A stretch of 64,000 bases of DNA from positions 10,809,816 through 10,873,815 of the forward strand of contig OY294052.1 of NCBI GenBank assembly GCA_958510825.1. The letters are read 5' to 3'. Source of the stretch: Brachypterus glaber. Taxonomy: Eukaryota > Arthropoda > Insecta > Coleoptera > Kateretidae. This document shows positions 11,957 through 25,500 of the stretch, piece after piece. The translations under genes were made by a program, and so were the position numbers. The notes under the pieces were generated by a model that was not told the DNA's origin, did no database searches, and saw nothing but the letters and a program-made list of their open reading frames with translations. Numbering within the stretch: the stretch's first letter is position 1; every line of letters starts with the position of its first letter.

Positions 11957-12654
11957 CGAAGACCTTTTTTTACTTTTTGGTCAGTAAGTATATTAGTTGG
12001 GAAAATTGGAGCGGTACAGTTGGGAAGTTTTTAGTAGAGGCAGGGACCTTTTTTTTCATCAACATTTTTCGTCAGGGGTAAAGCTTTTTTTATATTTGGG
12101 AAATTTCTTAGTCTTTAGTTGGGAAATGTTTGGACTTTGGAACCAAAATAATCAATTAAAATGCGCAAATAATAAAAAACTGCGGCCATGTATATGTATA
12201 TTAATAATACCTATAAAATATATTTTATTTCAAGATTTTACCACTAGCGCCATCTATAAATAGGTAAACTTAACTAAATAAAAATACCTGTTTATATCAG
12301 AATTCTGATTTAGAAGAACACCAGTTTCAAAATTATTATAACATTAAAATTAGTTGAATTAGTTGAAAATGCCCAAATAAATTCAGTTTTCACAAAAAAT
12401 AAGAAGTGCCGTGGTATTCATCAATCACAAGGGGCGTATTTTGGATAAAATGATGGAAAATAAATTCCCTATAAAAAATCAACCTTTCTCCCTTATATCC
12501 AGGTGAAAAGTTCCCTAGGACCTGGCGACGCGGACCCGAATGTGGGACTTTGTGGTCCCTAGGGATTATACAATATAACACATAACTTGTTTATAACTCC
12601 GAAGGATTATAAGATATAATTTATAATTATGAAATACTATAATCTAGCACTTAC

Positions 12655-15600
12655 CTCGACATCTTGAAGCGTTTGCGTCCACTTGTACTTATCCAAATCG
12701 CACCCATTTCCTTTGTTCGGCTTTATTTTTCCTTTTTCCGACGCTTCTTCATCCTCCTCAATTTTCTCGGCCGTTTCCGCAGGTCGCGCCGGCTGAGCCG
12801 AGCCTTCAACAAAATTTAGACATATACACAGCGGTCCAAAAGTCACCCCCCCTCCTGTTAACTTTTGAACGAGTTGAGATATCGACTTTAAAGGACATGG
12901 CACAATTTATAGGGAATTTTGGCCCTCGGTGAAATTCGCTAAATTTTTTATGTGTTTTAGTTTATGCTTTTTAAAAAGGAATTAGGAATGTTTCAAGCAC
13001 TTTGTATGTACAGGTTTTTTTCTATAACGAAACTAAAAAAATATTTTTGCCCCAAACTCCTCATAAAAATAAGTTTAATTAGCTTAATGATTAAGAAAAA
13101 AGCTTGATTGGTATAAGTCAAACTGATGTCTGTCAATTTTTTTATATATTATTAGTAATATAAAATTAATTTAGCATGGCTTTTAGAACCTTTTTTCAAG
13201 TAAATTGCTTTGTATGCAACCGTCAAGGTGGTCAACAGCAGATGCCCCGAATGGGAGGAAATGAAAACATTTTATTTATTTTTTTATAAAAATGTCCTAA
13301 TGTAATACTGTGAAAAAGAATTAAATCAAGGACACATGTCTTTTGATAAGTACAACACCATATTCTCTTATTTTAAGGCTAACATCTTAAATGAAGAGCG
13401 CGGATTTCCATTCAAAGACCCGCGCCAGTTATTAGGTTCATAAGAAATGCTAGTCCAAAAATAAGAGAATTTGGCTTAAAATATAATCGAAAGATGCATT
13501 TTCTTGATTCATTGATCCTTTTTTTTAGTGTTCATATTTTAAATTATATCAAGGGCTTCATAGCAAAGGGGCATATCTGCTACATGTTAACACGGTTGAT
13601 ACAACCCTGTTATGAAGCCCTCGGTATGATAGTTATATTGGATAATTTATTCTATGCAGAAACACAGTATTTCACTTTCAACTTAGTTTTTCTGTTCTGT
13701 TTTACTTCTTATTTTATTATTCTATTAAGTTCTGGAGTTTTAACATGGGTTCCAGTACATTATATTACAAAAACACATATTCAATTTCTTCTATGTAGAA
13801 TTTTGGAAATAATTGTTTTTTTTTGCCGTACAAAAAATAAGAGATACACTTTCGGCATTAAAATCTAAAAAACTTCAAAAATACGTCAGAATATCCTTCA
13901 CTGACAAGTTGTCAAACGAAACAATGCCTACTAGAAAAATATATTTATGAGGAGTGTAGGGCAAAAATATTTTTTTATTTTCCTTATAGAAAAAAAACTA
14001 TACATACAAAGTGCTTGAAACGTTCCTAATTCCTTTTAAAAAAGTATAAACTAAAACATATAAAAAATTTAGCGAATTTCACCGAGGGCCAAAATTCCCT
14101 ATAAATTGTGCCATGTCCTTTAGAACTCTTAAATAAGACAACGTAAACTATGAAGCTGAAGTTTGCAACGTTTTTTTTGCATCGAAAATTGAAATAGTAT
14201 ATTAAAGCACTTATTCCATAACACGTTTTTAGAGCACTAGTACTTTAGAAAACTCGCCGCAAGCGGCTTGTTTTCCAAACTACTCGTGCGCTAAAAACGT
14301 ATGTTATGAAACTAGTACTTTAATATACTATTTGAATTTTCGTTGCAAAAAAACGTTGCAAACTTCAGCTTCATCGTAAACTATTTTTAAAGCTTATGAA
14401 ATTCTCCATTTAGTTATATATTTTTTAATTTCTTCAAACATTTTTTTTTTTTGGGTTTAAAACAGGGTTGATATTGGGTATTTTTGTCCAATTTCTCTAA
14501 AAAAATCAAACAATTTTTTAAAAATCACTAATTTCATGATGAAAAGTCCAAACGAAAAAACGCAAATTATACTTTTAAACTAATTTTAATTGAAATAAAT
14601 AAAGCTTACAAAAAAAAACTGAAAAAATCGCAATTTTTAACACAAAAAATTGAAAAATCAAAACCTTAAAAAAATTGTTTAAAAAATAAAAAAAATATAC
14701 ATTAATTGAGAATTTTACTTTCTTTAAAATGATGTATCCATTTAAAAAATGTCCCACCATGCCCCCCTGCCCACATTTTAAGAGCTGAAAGTACCAAATA
14801 TATGCTAAAAGATCCCTATTGAAAATGACGGGTCTGCGCGGGTATAAATGTTGCATAGACCGGACTTGGGCGGGTGAATTTCTTCAGCTCAAATCCGGTT
14901 TATGCACCATTTTATACCCGCCCAGACCCGTCATTTTCAGCAAGGATAGTTTAAATTGTCCTATTTAAGAGTTCTAAATTTGGACTTTCTCAACTCGTTC
15001 AAAAGTTAAGAGGGGGGGGGTGACTTTTGGACTGCTCTGTATTTTAAATAATTACGTATCCCAAATGAACCAAAAGTGAACAACACACGCAAATCGAAAT
15101 AAACCAGTTAACATAACTCCCACTCTCTCTAATTTGAGTGGCACATAAGACCAAGATAGAACAAAACTTTTTTTGCAGTTGATGATTTAAATATGATAAT
15201 AATTTAAAATAAAATGTTCATCCATAAAGAGAAGAGTTTTTGTCATTTTCATCTAAAACTTTTCCCAGGACATAATAGTGTCACTTTCACTTATAGGCCC
15301 GATTTTTACTAATTTTTACTAATTTAAGTGACCAAACCAAATGAGCTAAGTGACTGGTAGATGGCACCACAGTGTTGGGCAAACTTTTTCTGCCATTCCA
15401 AATGAAATCTACAAAGAACTTTTACCTCAAGAAGGAGCATGATGAAATCTACCGTTTGAAGTGTGAACCAACTACGGTGAGCGGCTGGTGGGGAGTGACT
15501 ATTGTTTACACTTAGTACGCGTAAAGAGAGAGAAAGAACGTGTAAACTCACAGTCTAATGTCGTAAAATGACTGACAGGGGTACAGTGTTGTCGATTGGA

Positions 15601-18600
15601 AACATATACTTTGGATATTTTATTGTAAATTTTAAGAAACATTAGTTCTGTATGAGTTTTATATGAACTAGTAGTTTAATTTTAATAGATTTAAATATAC
15701 TATATTATTAAACATAATTATAGTATAGACAATAAAGTTTTTTACATTTTTAATATAAGTATAATGATTTAAATTCATGATCATGCGGAAACTACGCAAC
15801 ATCGTAGCGTAGGTAGCCTGAAGTCGACTACCGACATCTACATATTACACCACAAAGCTGATCGCGTTTCTGTTAGTAAATAAACAAACAAAAAGATGAC
15901 ACATTCATAAACATTGGTCTGAAATTACTTCTTGAGGTAAAAGTTCTTTGGATATCTAGGAAACGAAATTTAATTTGAGCATTACCTGTTTTTTTCTGAT
16001 CGAGCTCCGCCTGAAGCTTTTCGGCTTCAGCGTCGGTAAGTTCGGTAATTTCAGCCGACGCATGCGCCTTTTCCTCTTCCTTTTGTTTTGCCGCGAGCCT
16101 TGCTTTGCGCGCGGCTTCGCGCTGTTCGCGCTCTTTGATTTCTTCGGCGTGGCGCGCGCGGCTCGTTGCCTCGTATTTGCGGAAAGTGCCCATTACTAAC
16201 TGAAAATAAAAAATAAAAAAATGATTTTTTTTTGTTTATTATAATCTCGATTATAATATTATTCACAGCGCCTGCGCTAGAGTAATATACGGTAGTTTCA
16301 AAAATTTCAAATATCGTTCTAGACCAAAAATTCTTGGATATGAATTAGTTTCATGAAAAAATAAGCTACTTTTTTTTAATATCCGTCGGTCTGTCCGTCC
16401 GATGTCACGATTTTTGTGAACACTCAAGAACGAATAAAAAATTGACTTAAAAATTTCAGGAAAAATTAGGTTCTATGAAGGGAGGTCTCTAGATCTCTAT
16501 TGTTTTTTAAAGTAATCCCCCCAAAAAACAAGACAGTTATGGGGGGTTAAACTTCTAAAAAAATTAATTAATTAAAATAATTCTACCAGTTTTAAAACTA
16601 ATCCCCAAAAAAAAAAGTTAAAGAAAATTCCGATTAACGCAACTTTTTTCAGGAAAAATTACTTTTATTATAAGGATCAATTCTTCCAAGTTTAAGAGTA
16701 ATCTCCACAAAAATAAAAAGAACTATAATTTTTCCAAAAAAAAATTTTTTTTTACAAAAACAAAATTAAAAAGAAAGTAAAAAAAATTGAAAATTTTTCG
16801 TTTTTCAAAAAAATTTTTTTTTTTTTAAATATATTTTTTCACTACCAGCCTAAAAGCACATCTTTATTACTGTTCTTTTCATTGGTAGAAATATTATTTC
16901 TCTACCTATGACGTCAGAGGTTCTAAAAATAATGAAATTGCACCATGGTTAATAATAAATTATATTCAACTGTTTAGGCATCTGACGTTTCAGTGAAACG
17001 GTTTCACTTAATTATTAAATCACATTGCTATTTACAAGTGTCTTTAGGCACCAAATTTATTTATTGCATGATAAATTAAAAAATATTAACTAAATTAGTA
17101 CCTATAAAACATTTTTTACAAAAAAGTGAAAATCATTGGTCCATCATATTCAACCATAGATTATACAACCCATATATTACCGTAAGGGTCATAAATTACT
17201 AGAGGTACAACCCCCATATATTGATTTTTGAGGCAATAGATTCTCCCTCACAGTTTTCGCCTGTCCCCTTATTTCTGGGAGAGTACCAGAATCATCACTT
17301 TGCATTTTAAATTCCATTTTTATATATTTTATTACACTGGACACTGAAACACTTTCTAACTTAATAATTTCAGCAGATCACCAGAAAATTTTTGCCAGAA
17401 ATGTCAAGTTATTCATTTGTTTTTTAATGGCCGCGGACGGCCAGCGTGATATTTTAAATTTATAAGCTTTTTCATTAAATTTTAGTAAAATAAATAAATA
17501 AATAAATAGCTAATTAATTGTACTGGTAGTGAAAAAAATACTATATTTTCCACGTGATTGAAGATTTAACATTTTAGACCGCGTCTTGCGGGCTTCGCGG
17601 TAGCGCGCTCATCCCGCAATTTGACGCAGGTCAAAAATGTTAAACTTCTCTCACTTGATAAATAATATACTATTTTATTCGACTGATTCTAAAAGCGACA
17701 CTATTTGTTCATGTTTTACGGGCGAAAAGTTGAACTTTGTGGCCCTAGGTATAAAAAATTTATTTCACCTGATAACTAAAAATTGTTATTTTTAAGCTTT
17801 TTAAAAGAAGATGCTTTACCTTTACTGTAATATTTATAAAGAAATATGACCTTTTGGTCACTTTAGGTCTTGAACTAACTGTTCTTTTTGACCAGATACA
17901 GTTATAATCATTTCACACAAAATAAAAATTTCTATTATAACATAACCTCAAAATATATGTTAACTGATTAACCACTAAAATAAATTAAAAACACAAAATT
18001 TCAATTTAAAAATCAATTTCAATATTTATAATGGTTTCAGAACTATTATTATTTTCATAACAGACACATTTTAACAGAAATTAATCACCAAGCTATAGCT
18101 TTTTTAATTTGAAAATGAAACCGCGCGCAAAAGAAACGATTCAATTGTTTTTTTTAGCGATTTGATTGGATAGAAACTTGTCATGGATAACTAGATAAGT
18201 AATAACATTGTTGTTTTAAAAAGCGCGGAAAATTTGAGATTTAAATTTTTAATTATACTTGTAAAGTAATATAGTTGTTTAGTTCTTAAATTTTTAATTT
18301 AAATATGAAAAAACATTAAACATGGTAAAATTATATACTTCCTTATTTTGTTTGTGAAATAGTCTTTCAAAATACCATTCATGTATGTTGAATTATAAAT
18401 AATTTTTTTACTTTATATAAAAAAAATTGCTTAAGGAAATTGCCAAGCAAAATATTTTTGTAATACAGTAAAAAAATAATTGATAATTCAACATGCACTT
18501 ATGATATTACTACTGAGAATTTCTTCAAACAGGATTTTAGCCTGAAGCTCCCAATGCTAATTAAAACCCCAAAAAAGAAAGCAGTGACATTTTTTCTGGA

Positions 18601-19029
18601 AGTTACTTCTTTTGGAGAAATATTTTTCATAGATTTTTGCCCTCCTAGGGGGCCATGAGAGTAATATGGCCACATAGTTGGTTAGTTCGTCTCTGAGAAT
18701 AAAAATTGTGTACCAAAATTACTTTACATCTTGTTGTGAGTCACAATTTGTGACACTTCTTTTTTTTAAATAACCTTTAAAGGAGCAGTTAATTATTTTT
18801 ATTACTTACTTTCTCCCATTGCCCTTCGTCTCCTCCAGTAAAGAAATCAGTCTTACGTGACAAAAAGTCAACAAAAGTATCCAAAAGCTAAAAGAACAGG
18901 AATTTAGTTTCAGAGGTTATGATAATAAATTCCAGAAATTTCTACCTGAGTCGCTCCTTTTGGATGATGTTGGGCAATGGATAAAAACAGGTTATCAAAA
19001 TGTTCACTTTGAGCACTATCACCACTCAT
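12655..19029 (-). CDS. nudC: NudC, N-terminal half (exons 1-4); 3' exons not found
   Basis: NudC is a CS-domain HSP90 co-chaperone acting with dynein/LIS1 in nuclear migration and division. Minus-strand exons: 18,946-19,029 (starts MSGDSAQSEHFDNLFLS), 18,810-18,887 (LLDTFVDFLSRKTDFFTGG), 15,986-16,199 (basic/acidic coiled coil, ending ELDQKKTG) and 12,655-12,803 (acidic linker, then KPNKGNGCDLDKYKWTQTL, the entry to the CS/p23 domain). All have AG and GT borders and join in phase to 175 codons. NudC proteins are about 330 residues, so the remainder of the CS domain and the conserved C-terminus (about 155 residues) are missing. Exon 4 ends with a good donor (GTAAGT), yet no matching exon appears to the left within 12.6 kb. 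Either a very long intron runs past the window edge, enclosing the EHD-like gene, or the gene is broken. Introns 2 and 3 are filled with repeats. Confidence 0.9.
12824..15043. repeat. Composite foldback element in nudC intron 3
   Basis: Outer termini are CGGTCCAAAAGTCACCCCCC (left) and GGTGACTTTTGGACTG (right). Inner arms at about 12,890-13,190 and 13,855-14,120 pair over nearly 300 bp (for example CACAATTTATAGGG against its complement). Later insertions are nested: a hairpin at 14,130-14,380 around AACTCGCCGCAAGCGGCTTG, and about 14,390-14,940 related to the elements at 51,234 and 62,914. The left terminus is only 20 bp from the acceptor of nudC exon 4, so it may contribute to that intron's 3' splice region. 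A 124-codon frame at 13,494-13,868 lies inside the repeat and has no recognisable domain. Confidence 0.75.
15400..15965. repeat. Inverted repeat pair in nudC intron
   Basis: A block containing AAAGAACTTTTACCTCAAGA at about 15,413 recurs reverse-complemented at about 15,935, only 20 bp from nudC exon 3. This looks like the ends of a degraded DNA element. Confidence 0.5.
16833..17540. repeat. TIR element, TATTTTTTTCACTACCAG termini
   Basis: The left end ATTTTTTCACTACCAG at about 16,840 is mirrored by CTGGTAGTGAAAAAAAT at about 17,523. The interior has no transposase. A separate hairpin follows at 17,565-17,660 around GACCGCGTC...GACGCAGGTC. Confidence 0.65.
17661..18809. other. nudC intron 2, no distinct feature
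   Basis: AT-rich intronic sequence between nudC exons 3 and 2. I see no exon and no clear terminal repeats. Confidence 0.4.
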
Positions 19030-19577
19030 TTTAACAAGTTTTTGAGACAATAAATCGATAAATTAAAGGAAAATTTCAAAAAACCGGAGCTATCGACCAA
19101 GCACGAGGTTCACTTTTGTTTTTGACTGTCAACAAATAAAATACCAACTTAACAAAAATTAAGGAAAACATATTTTATGTTAATTTTAGAATAATACAAA
19201 CTGTTTGTAAGTTTATTGGCTTTATATTTTAGGAATAAAATTATTGAAATAAATTGAGAATAATTTTGCATGTACTTAAGGACAAAAACCTTTTTTATGT
19301 AAACTTTAAATAAGACATTTATTTTTGTTTTGTTGGTATTGCTGTCAAGTATCCATTTTTAAGTCACAAAAATATTTTTATGCTAAAGGTTTTATTAAAA
19401 AAAGTGTTGTTAAAGTTTTCATTAATAAGTAATTAATATTTTGTGTAACTTAAGCATAAGTGGAATATTTGGAAAAGTATAATACGCATAAATTAAACAT
19501 TTCATCATATGATACAAAAAAGTAGGGTTATGTTGAAACACCTCATGCGTCTGTTTTATTAGAAATAAGCAGAAAAA
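19030..19577. promoter_or_regulatory. Divergent promoter region between nudC and DCAF1
   Basis: The two start codons face away from each other across 548 bp: nudC reads left from 19,029 and DCAF1 right from 19,578. The interval holds no exon, no obvious repeat termini and no clear TATA box at a fixed distance from either ATG. Two housekeeping genes head-to-head suggest a shared bidirectional promoter; this is inferred from layout only. Confidence 0.6.
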
Positions 19578-22500
19578 ATGGGCGAAACAACTAATAATTC
19601 ATCGGTTACATCTTTAATTCGTGCATGGGAAGATGAGCACACCCAACAAAATTATGACCCAATCCCTATTCTCACTAGGTAATGCTTTGTTTTGGTTTGG
19701 TTTGTTATTATTAGTAGTATTTACATATACTAAATTATTACTTAATTATTCTTTTACAGATTGGCGGAAATCATTGAGGTGGAGGCAGAGAACTATCTCA
19801 AAATGGATCCAGATCCATTTGATGAGAGACACCCTTCAAGGACAGATCCCGAGTGCAAGCTCGGACAAATCTTAAAAGCACTGTTTCGTAAAGACAACTT
19901 TATGAATAAGGTGAAATAGATTTTGAACCTTAAATACTTATTATCAATAAACTTAATTTATTATTAATTTATTTAAATAATATTTTTGTTGTTTTAGCTA
20001 GTAAATGATTACTTACGTGATTCATATTATAGTCGATTGAGCATTCAAGGAAGAAGTATTGATGAGTTAAATATTGCAGCATGTCGATTAATGTTGGATG
20101 TTATGCCTGGCTTGGAAACTTCAGTTGTATTTCAGGTATAAAGTTTAAAAAAGAATGGTACATATTTACTTGGACATAGTATACACAATAACTTAAGAAT
20201 GCTTTGAGCCTTTAAATTTAAATTTGGGACTTTAACTAGGACTGTTTTTGAAAAAAATTGAACATATTTCCGGTCTACATAATAAATTATTACTAAAACA
20301 AGTATAAAACAAATTCTACACAAGCGGCTTGTTTTCTAAACTTGTACTCGTGCGCTAAAAACGCTTGTTATAAAACTAGTACTTTAATATACTATTAAAA
20401 TCTTCATTTAATGATACTGACCCATTAGGCATAACACATTTAATCTTATTTTAAAAATACAGTAGTGTCGCGATAATCCGAACAATGAAATTTGGATTAC
20501 CGCATCATTCGGTTTTAATCGGAATCTTTGGTAATCGGATTAAATACGAATGATGCGGTAATCCCTAATTTAATTACTATAATAGTTAGGAAACGTTCAA
20601 GTATTATGTAACGCAAATTGTACCAAAATGCATACACTTATAGATTATAGAGATTTCATAATTTGGCTACCCCCCTAATAGGGGGTGTTTTAGTGGGGGT
20701 AGCCAAAATATGAAATCTCTACAGCCCTAAATAACGCGAGAACCGGGGTATGAAGTGTATGAATTTTGTTACAATTTGAGTTACGTAATACTTGAATGTT
20801 ACCTTATTACTACTTTTCTGCTATACAATATAGCAGAAAAATAGGTAGACTAAGTATTAAAAATTTGAAAAAGACTTAATGTTTGTATTTTTAGCCTGAC
20901 ATGGATGGTTTAATTCAACGTCTCATAAAATGGGTGACCAATTCAATAGAACCTCTACAAAGCTATGCCACAGGGCTTTTAGCAGCAGCAATGGAAATTC
21001 CGGATATAGCCACCAGATTTCGTGAACAAAATACCCGCCTTGTACCTCTTTTACTGCAAAGACTTAGAAGACTAAAAAACTCTGCTGATAACTCGAATGA
21101 AGTGTCTGTGGCAAACACCAGCAGACCTTTTGCTCATTTATCAGCTTTGACTTCTCCACCACTCCATGGAGGTATCATGAAAACACCTTCACCTCTTATT
21201 AATATCAAAAGATGTAAGTACTGTTGTATCCTACTCGCGTATAATAGCTGTTAATCGTTCGGATGATTACGCCAATCGCCTATCTGCTCGTGCCGCAAAA
21301 TTCACCCTCATTTGTTAATAGCAATTATTTTACTATCGTTAAATAATATACTATTTTTACCTGCATCATTAGCTCATAAATAATAATAAATATATTTATT
21401 GGAGCACCAATAGGCTAACGACCGAAGTCTTTCTGCCCAGTTTTACAAAATTATATTATGTACATTATACAATGTAAAGGTAAATAGTAGAAAAAAAAAA
21501 AAAAAAAAAGATGAGTTGAGTAATAAAGATAAAGAAAAAAAAAATAAAAAAATTAGCTCATAATTGACCTATTTTAACCTTTCTACAAAGAAAACAAACA
21601 GTCATCCAGACCGTTTTTGTCACTTTTGAAAACAGTTCCGGGTTCAGCGTGCCCAAATCTATAAAAAATATTTTACACCTGTAATAGTTTGGACTTTTCG
21701 ACCGTTGTTCTTTAAATATCTGTGAGATAAGAAATAAAAATATTTATTTTTTAGCAAGGGAAAATGGATTAAACACACCAAACACAAGCGATTCCACAAC
21801 CCCTGGAGGTTCAGAGGTAACTACTTTTAAGTAACTGCAGTTTCTCCAAATAAAATATATAATTAAATTTTTAGAGTGGTGACAGAACTAGAAGAAAGCG
21901 ATTAAGAAGTGATATGGAGCCTCCACCAACGTTTTTGGGCGATAACAGCCCGCAAAAGTCTATATTTACAGAGAGCAGCAACTCTTCTTGGGCAGAACTC
22001 GAAAGTTTCATGATTGGAACTGTTCAAATTTTCCCGCCAACTTTAGCAACACGCCAGATACTAATTCTGCGATATTTAACTCCTATGGGGGAATACCAGG
22101 AGTTTTTAAGCCATGTTTTCGAAAATGACGCTCTAGAACTCATTTTAACTTACGTAAACGTCAGAGCAACTAAAGAAGCTAGACTTGCGTTTGAAGCGTT
22201 AAAATATTTAGCCGCTTTATTATGTCATAAAAAATTTTCTATTGAGTTTATTAATTTTAAAGGATTGGATAACCTGTTGGAGGTTCCCAGGCCTTCTATA
22301 GCAGCGACTGGTGTTTCTATTTGCCTCTATTATTTGGGATATTGTGAAGAGGCTATGGAAAGGGTCTGTTTGTTGCCAAAATATGTTATACAAAATTTAG
22401 TCAAGTGAGTAAATACATTTTGTTTTATGTTGTTTCACTTTGTATTGTGTAAAAATGGAGAATGGAGTATAACAAAAAAAGTTGTAGCACAAATGATTGA

Positions 22501-25500
22501 CAGCAATACTTTTGGAGTACTGGAGAGCGTTTGATCAACCTGTATCTTTTCTGTTGGCCTGTCTGTCTAAAACTATAAAGTCAATTTTTAAGCGTTTGCT
22601 GAGTTTGACGGGGACAATTTATTATTTTTTTGCTTGTTTGCACTAAGTGTAAGTCTTGAAAAAATATTTTAATATTTTTTATTTATTTTTTTACAGATAT
22701 GCGTTATGGCTGTTAGAATGTTCGCACGATTCTGGTAGATGCCATGCCATAATGTTTTTTGGACTTACCTTTCAATTTAAAGTGATTTTAGAAGAGTTTG
22801 ATTCTCAGGATGGTTTGAGAAAACTTCACAATGTTGTAAGTATTAAATAATATTTGTTCCTGTTTTTCGCCCTCGGTTATTTTCATATCGGTTAAATTAG
22901 AAAAAAGTTGCGCATTTTTATGCTGATCAATAATCTGTATTCAAAAATGTAAAATTCCAAAATAGCGCCCATAAGAAAAAACGAAGTTAAGTGTTGTAAC
23001 TCTTGCATCTAAAATGCCATGGAAAATAGGAAAACAGATTTAGATTCCTAGCAAAAAAGTACTTTAACAATGTTTCAATTATAGACGTCTAGCTTTGTCG
23101 GTTTCCGCTCAAAACAAATAAAACGAAACTTGGGATTTTTATTTTTTTTTGCGCAACTTTTTTCTAGTTTAACCGATCTTGTGTCTCTTATAATAACCGA
23201 GATACCCATTCTTGAGGTCGAAAAACGGGCACCCTGTATAGTTATAGACAAGGTATCCCAGTATATCATATAAATTCATCTAAAACATTTACAATGTAGT
23301 TAAATATTTATAAAAACTTATATCCGGCTCGTAGGTCCAGGTTTACTATTTTTATGTGTTCTGTACTAGTCTGTACTATAAGTTAAATATAGTCGCTGTC
23401 AGAGTTATAAGAGATCTTTAACAGTGGTTATTTTTATCTGACACGTGTCAAACTGCTCGTCCAATCGGGACTTTGCATAATTTTAGACTCACTTAAACTA
23501 ATGTATTTTTATCCAGTCCACGTGGACTGATTCTAGCCAGTTAACGTTCGACCCTATCCAATCGTATTTCACAAAAGATTTATCCACATCCCGTTGGTAT
23601 AGTTACTATACAAATTAATTATGTTAACTATGGTCTGTTTCATCAAGCAAGAGAGTAAATTAAAAATCGCACAGTAAATATTTTTAGAACAGGTTTGAAT
23701 AGTATATTTTTGTGTATAGAATATAGTTAGTTAATTATGTTTTATAAAATAAAATACGCAGAGTATTCGCACATCCAATATTCGAATCTGTTTTGAAAAT
23801 ATTCACTGTGCGATTTTTAATTTACTCTCTTGCTTGATGAAACAGACCATATATTAAATTTATAGATTTCGACGTTGCCTATTTTATTACCCGACACTGA
23901 CACAAGTCAACTGAATGAGGATCAAGAATGCGCAGCCAGACAAATTGTACGTCACGTGTGCGTAGCGTACAGAAGATACTTAGAAGCTCATCTCAATGCC
24001 AAAGTAGAGATACTTAGAAGAAATCAAATGAGGTCCAATCCATCACCTGCTATCCCAGCGCTTCCCAGTTACAAAGTAAGTCAAAATTTATTATTATATA
24101 TTTTTTTTTCGATAAATTTTGAATTCGCGCCATTTACTCATATCCAGTAATATTGCTCATGTTATAAAAATGGAGCATATCAATTCTATAAATCATAATT
24201 TAATTTTGTTTTATTGTGCATGTTTTCACGTCATCCAAGAGGTCAAACGCCTTGGCGAATCTAAAACATTTGCTGGTCAGTATCAATATTTCTAAATGAG
24301 GTTAATTTTAAATTGAAAAAAGTACATACAAAATTAATTAAAAAAGGAATCTATTACTTAATTAACTTTAAATTGTTATACAATTTTGTATACTTATAAC
24401 AGTATAAAAGGTGTATTCAGAATATTTATTTTTATACACGGTGTTTGCAGTGTTTTGGCATTAAAGGACATGATTTTACATCACAAAACATGAAAAACCA
24501 GCATAGGAACATAGGTTCGGAAACAAACCCTACTAAGAGAGATACGGTCCTCTAGAATTGTACAAAAAATAGGGTTTTTAATTAATAACTCTGGTACCCT
24601 TTGAGTTAGAGCGACGAGGTTTTACATGTGTACTACTATTAATAAGGGCAATTCGTTTATGGGTACTTCTATGAAAGTCGGGTAACTTTTCAGATGAATT
24701 TGAGTCACATGGTTTTTATTTTTATTTCTGTTCTTTCATAACATTTTTAATGAAAAATTTTATTTCGCTCATATTTTCCAAAATATTAATCTGAGGGTAT
24801 TGTACCTATATTTTTGGAATCAGCGCGTTGAGATCTATCGACACCAATTTTTGTCTTTACGACCAAGGGACTGACCAAAAGGGACTGAATTTCGTGAAAA
24901 ACAAAGAAAATCTTCTGATTGAAACGAAATACTGGCGTTTTTAGTTTCTATACTAATTATTCACACAAAAAAAGTTAAATTAGAATTGATCAAAAACGAT
25001 TACCAATAAATTACAACAGAATTACTAACCAATGGACTGATTATTGACCGTCACCACCCCGTGTCCAAAATGATCAAAATTTGCGTTACGTAATACTTGA
25101 ACGTTCCCTTAGGTGTTTTGGTGAAGAATACTTTTTTGCTTAGTTTTAAATGAAGAATCGCCCTGTAGCATTAAAATTTTATTGGTGCTTCTTTGTTCCC
25201 CATTCAATATGTCCATCTTCGAAGGGCTGTAGCTCCCTTAGGGTTTATTTTCACACACATGTTCCTGTGTTAGTTTGTATGTTTTGTGATGTAGAATCAT
25301 CCCCTTCATTTTCCGTTAAAACACTGCAAACACCGTATATAGGTAAATATTTTCTGTCTTTTAAAATTAAATTTTAAAACAATCTTTTAATAGGCATGCA
25401 AATCGTCACCTGAAGAAATCCAATCCCAAATCGACACTCTCCTACAGCACATGCCGTTCAGATGTCACTGGGCTCCAGTGGATCAACTCCTAAAACTTGG

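Noticed and set aside
13494..13868. 124-codon plus-strand frame
   Set aside because: Lies within a foldback repeat, has biased hydrophobic composition, and shows no domain or splice context.
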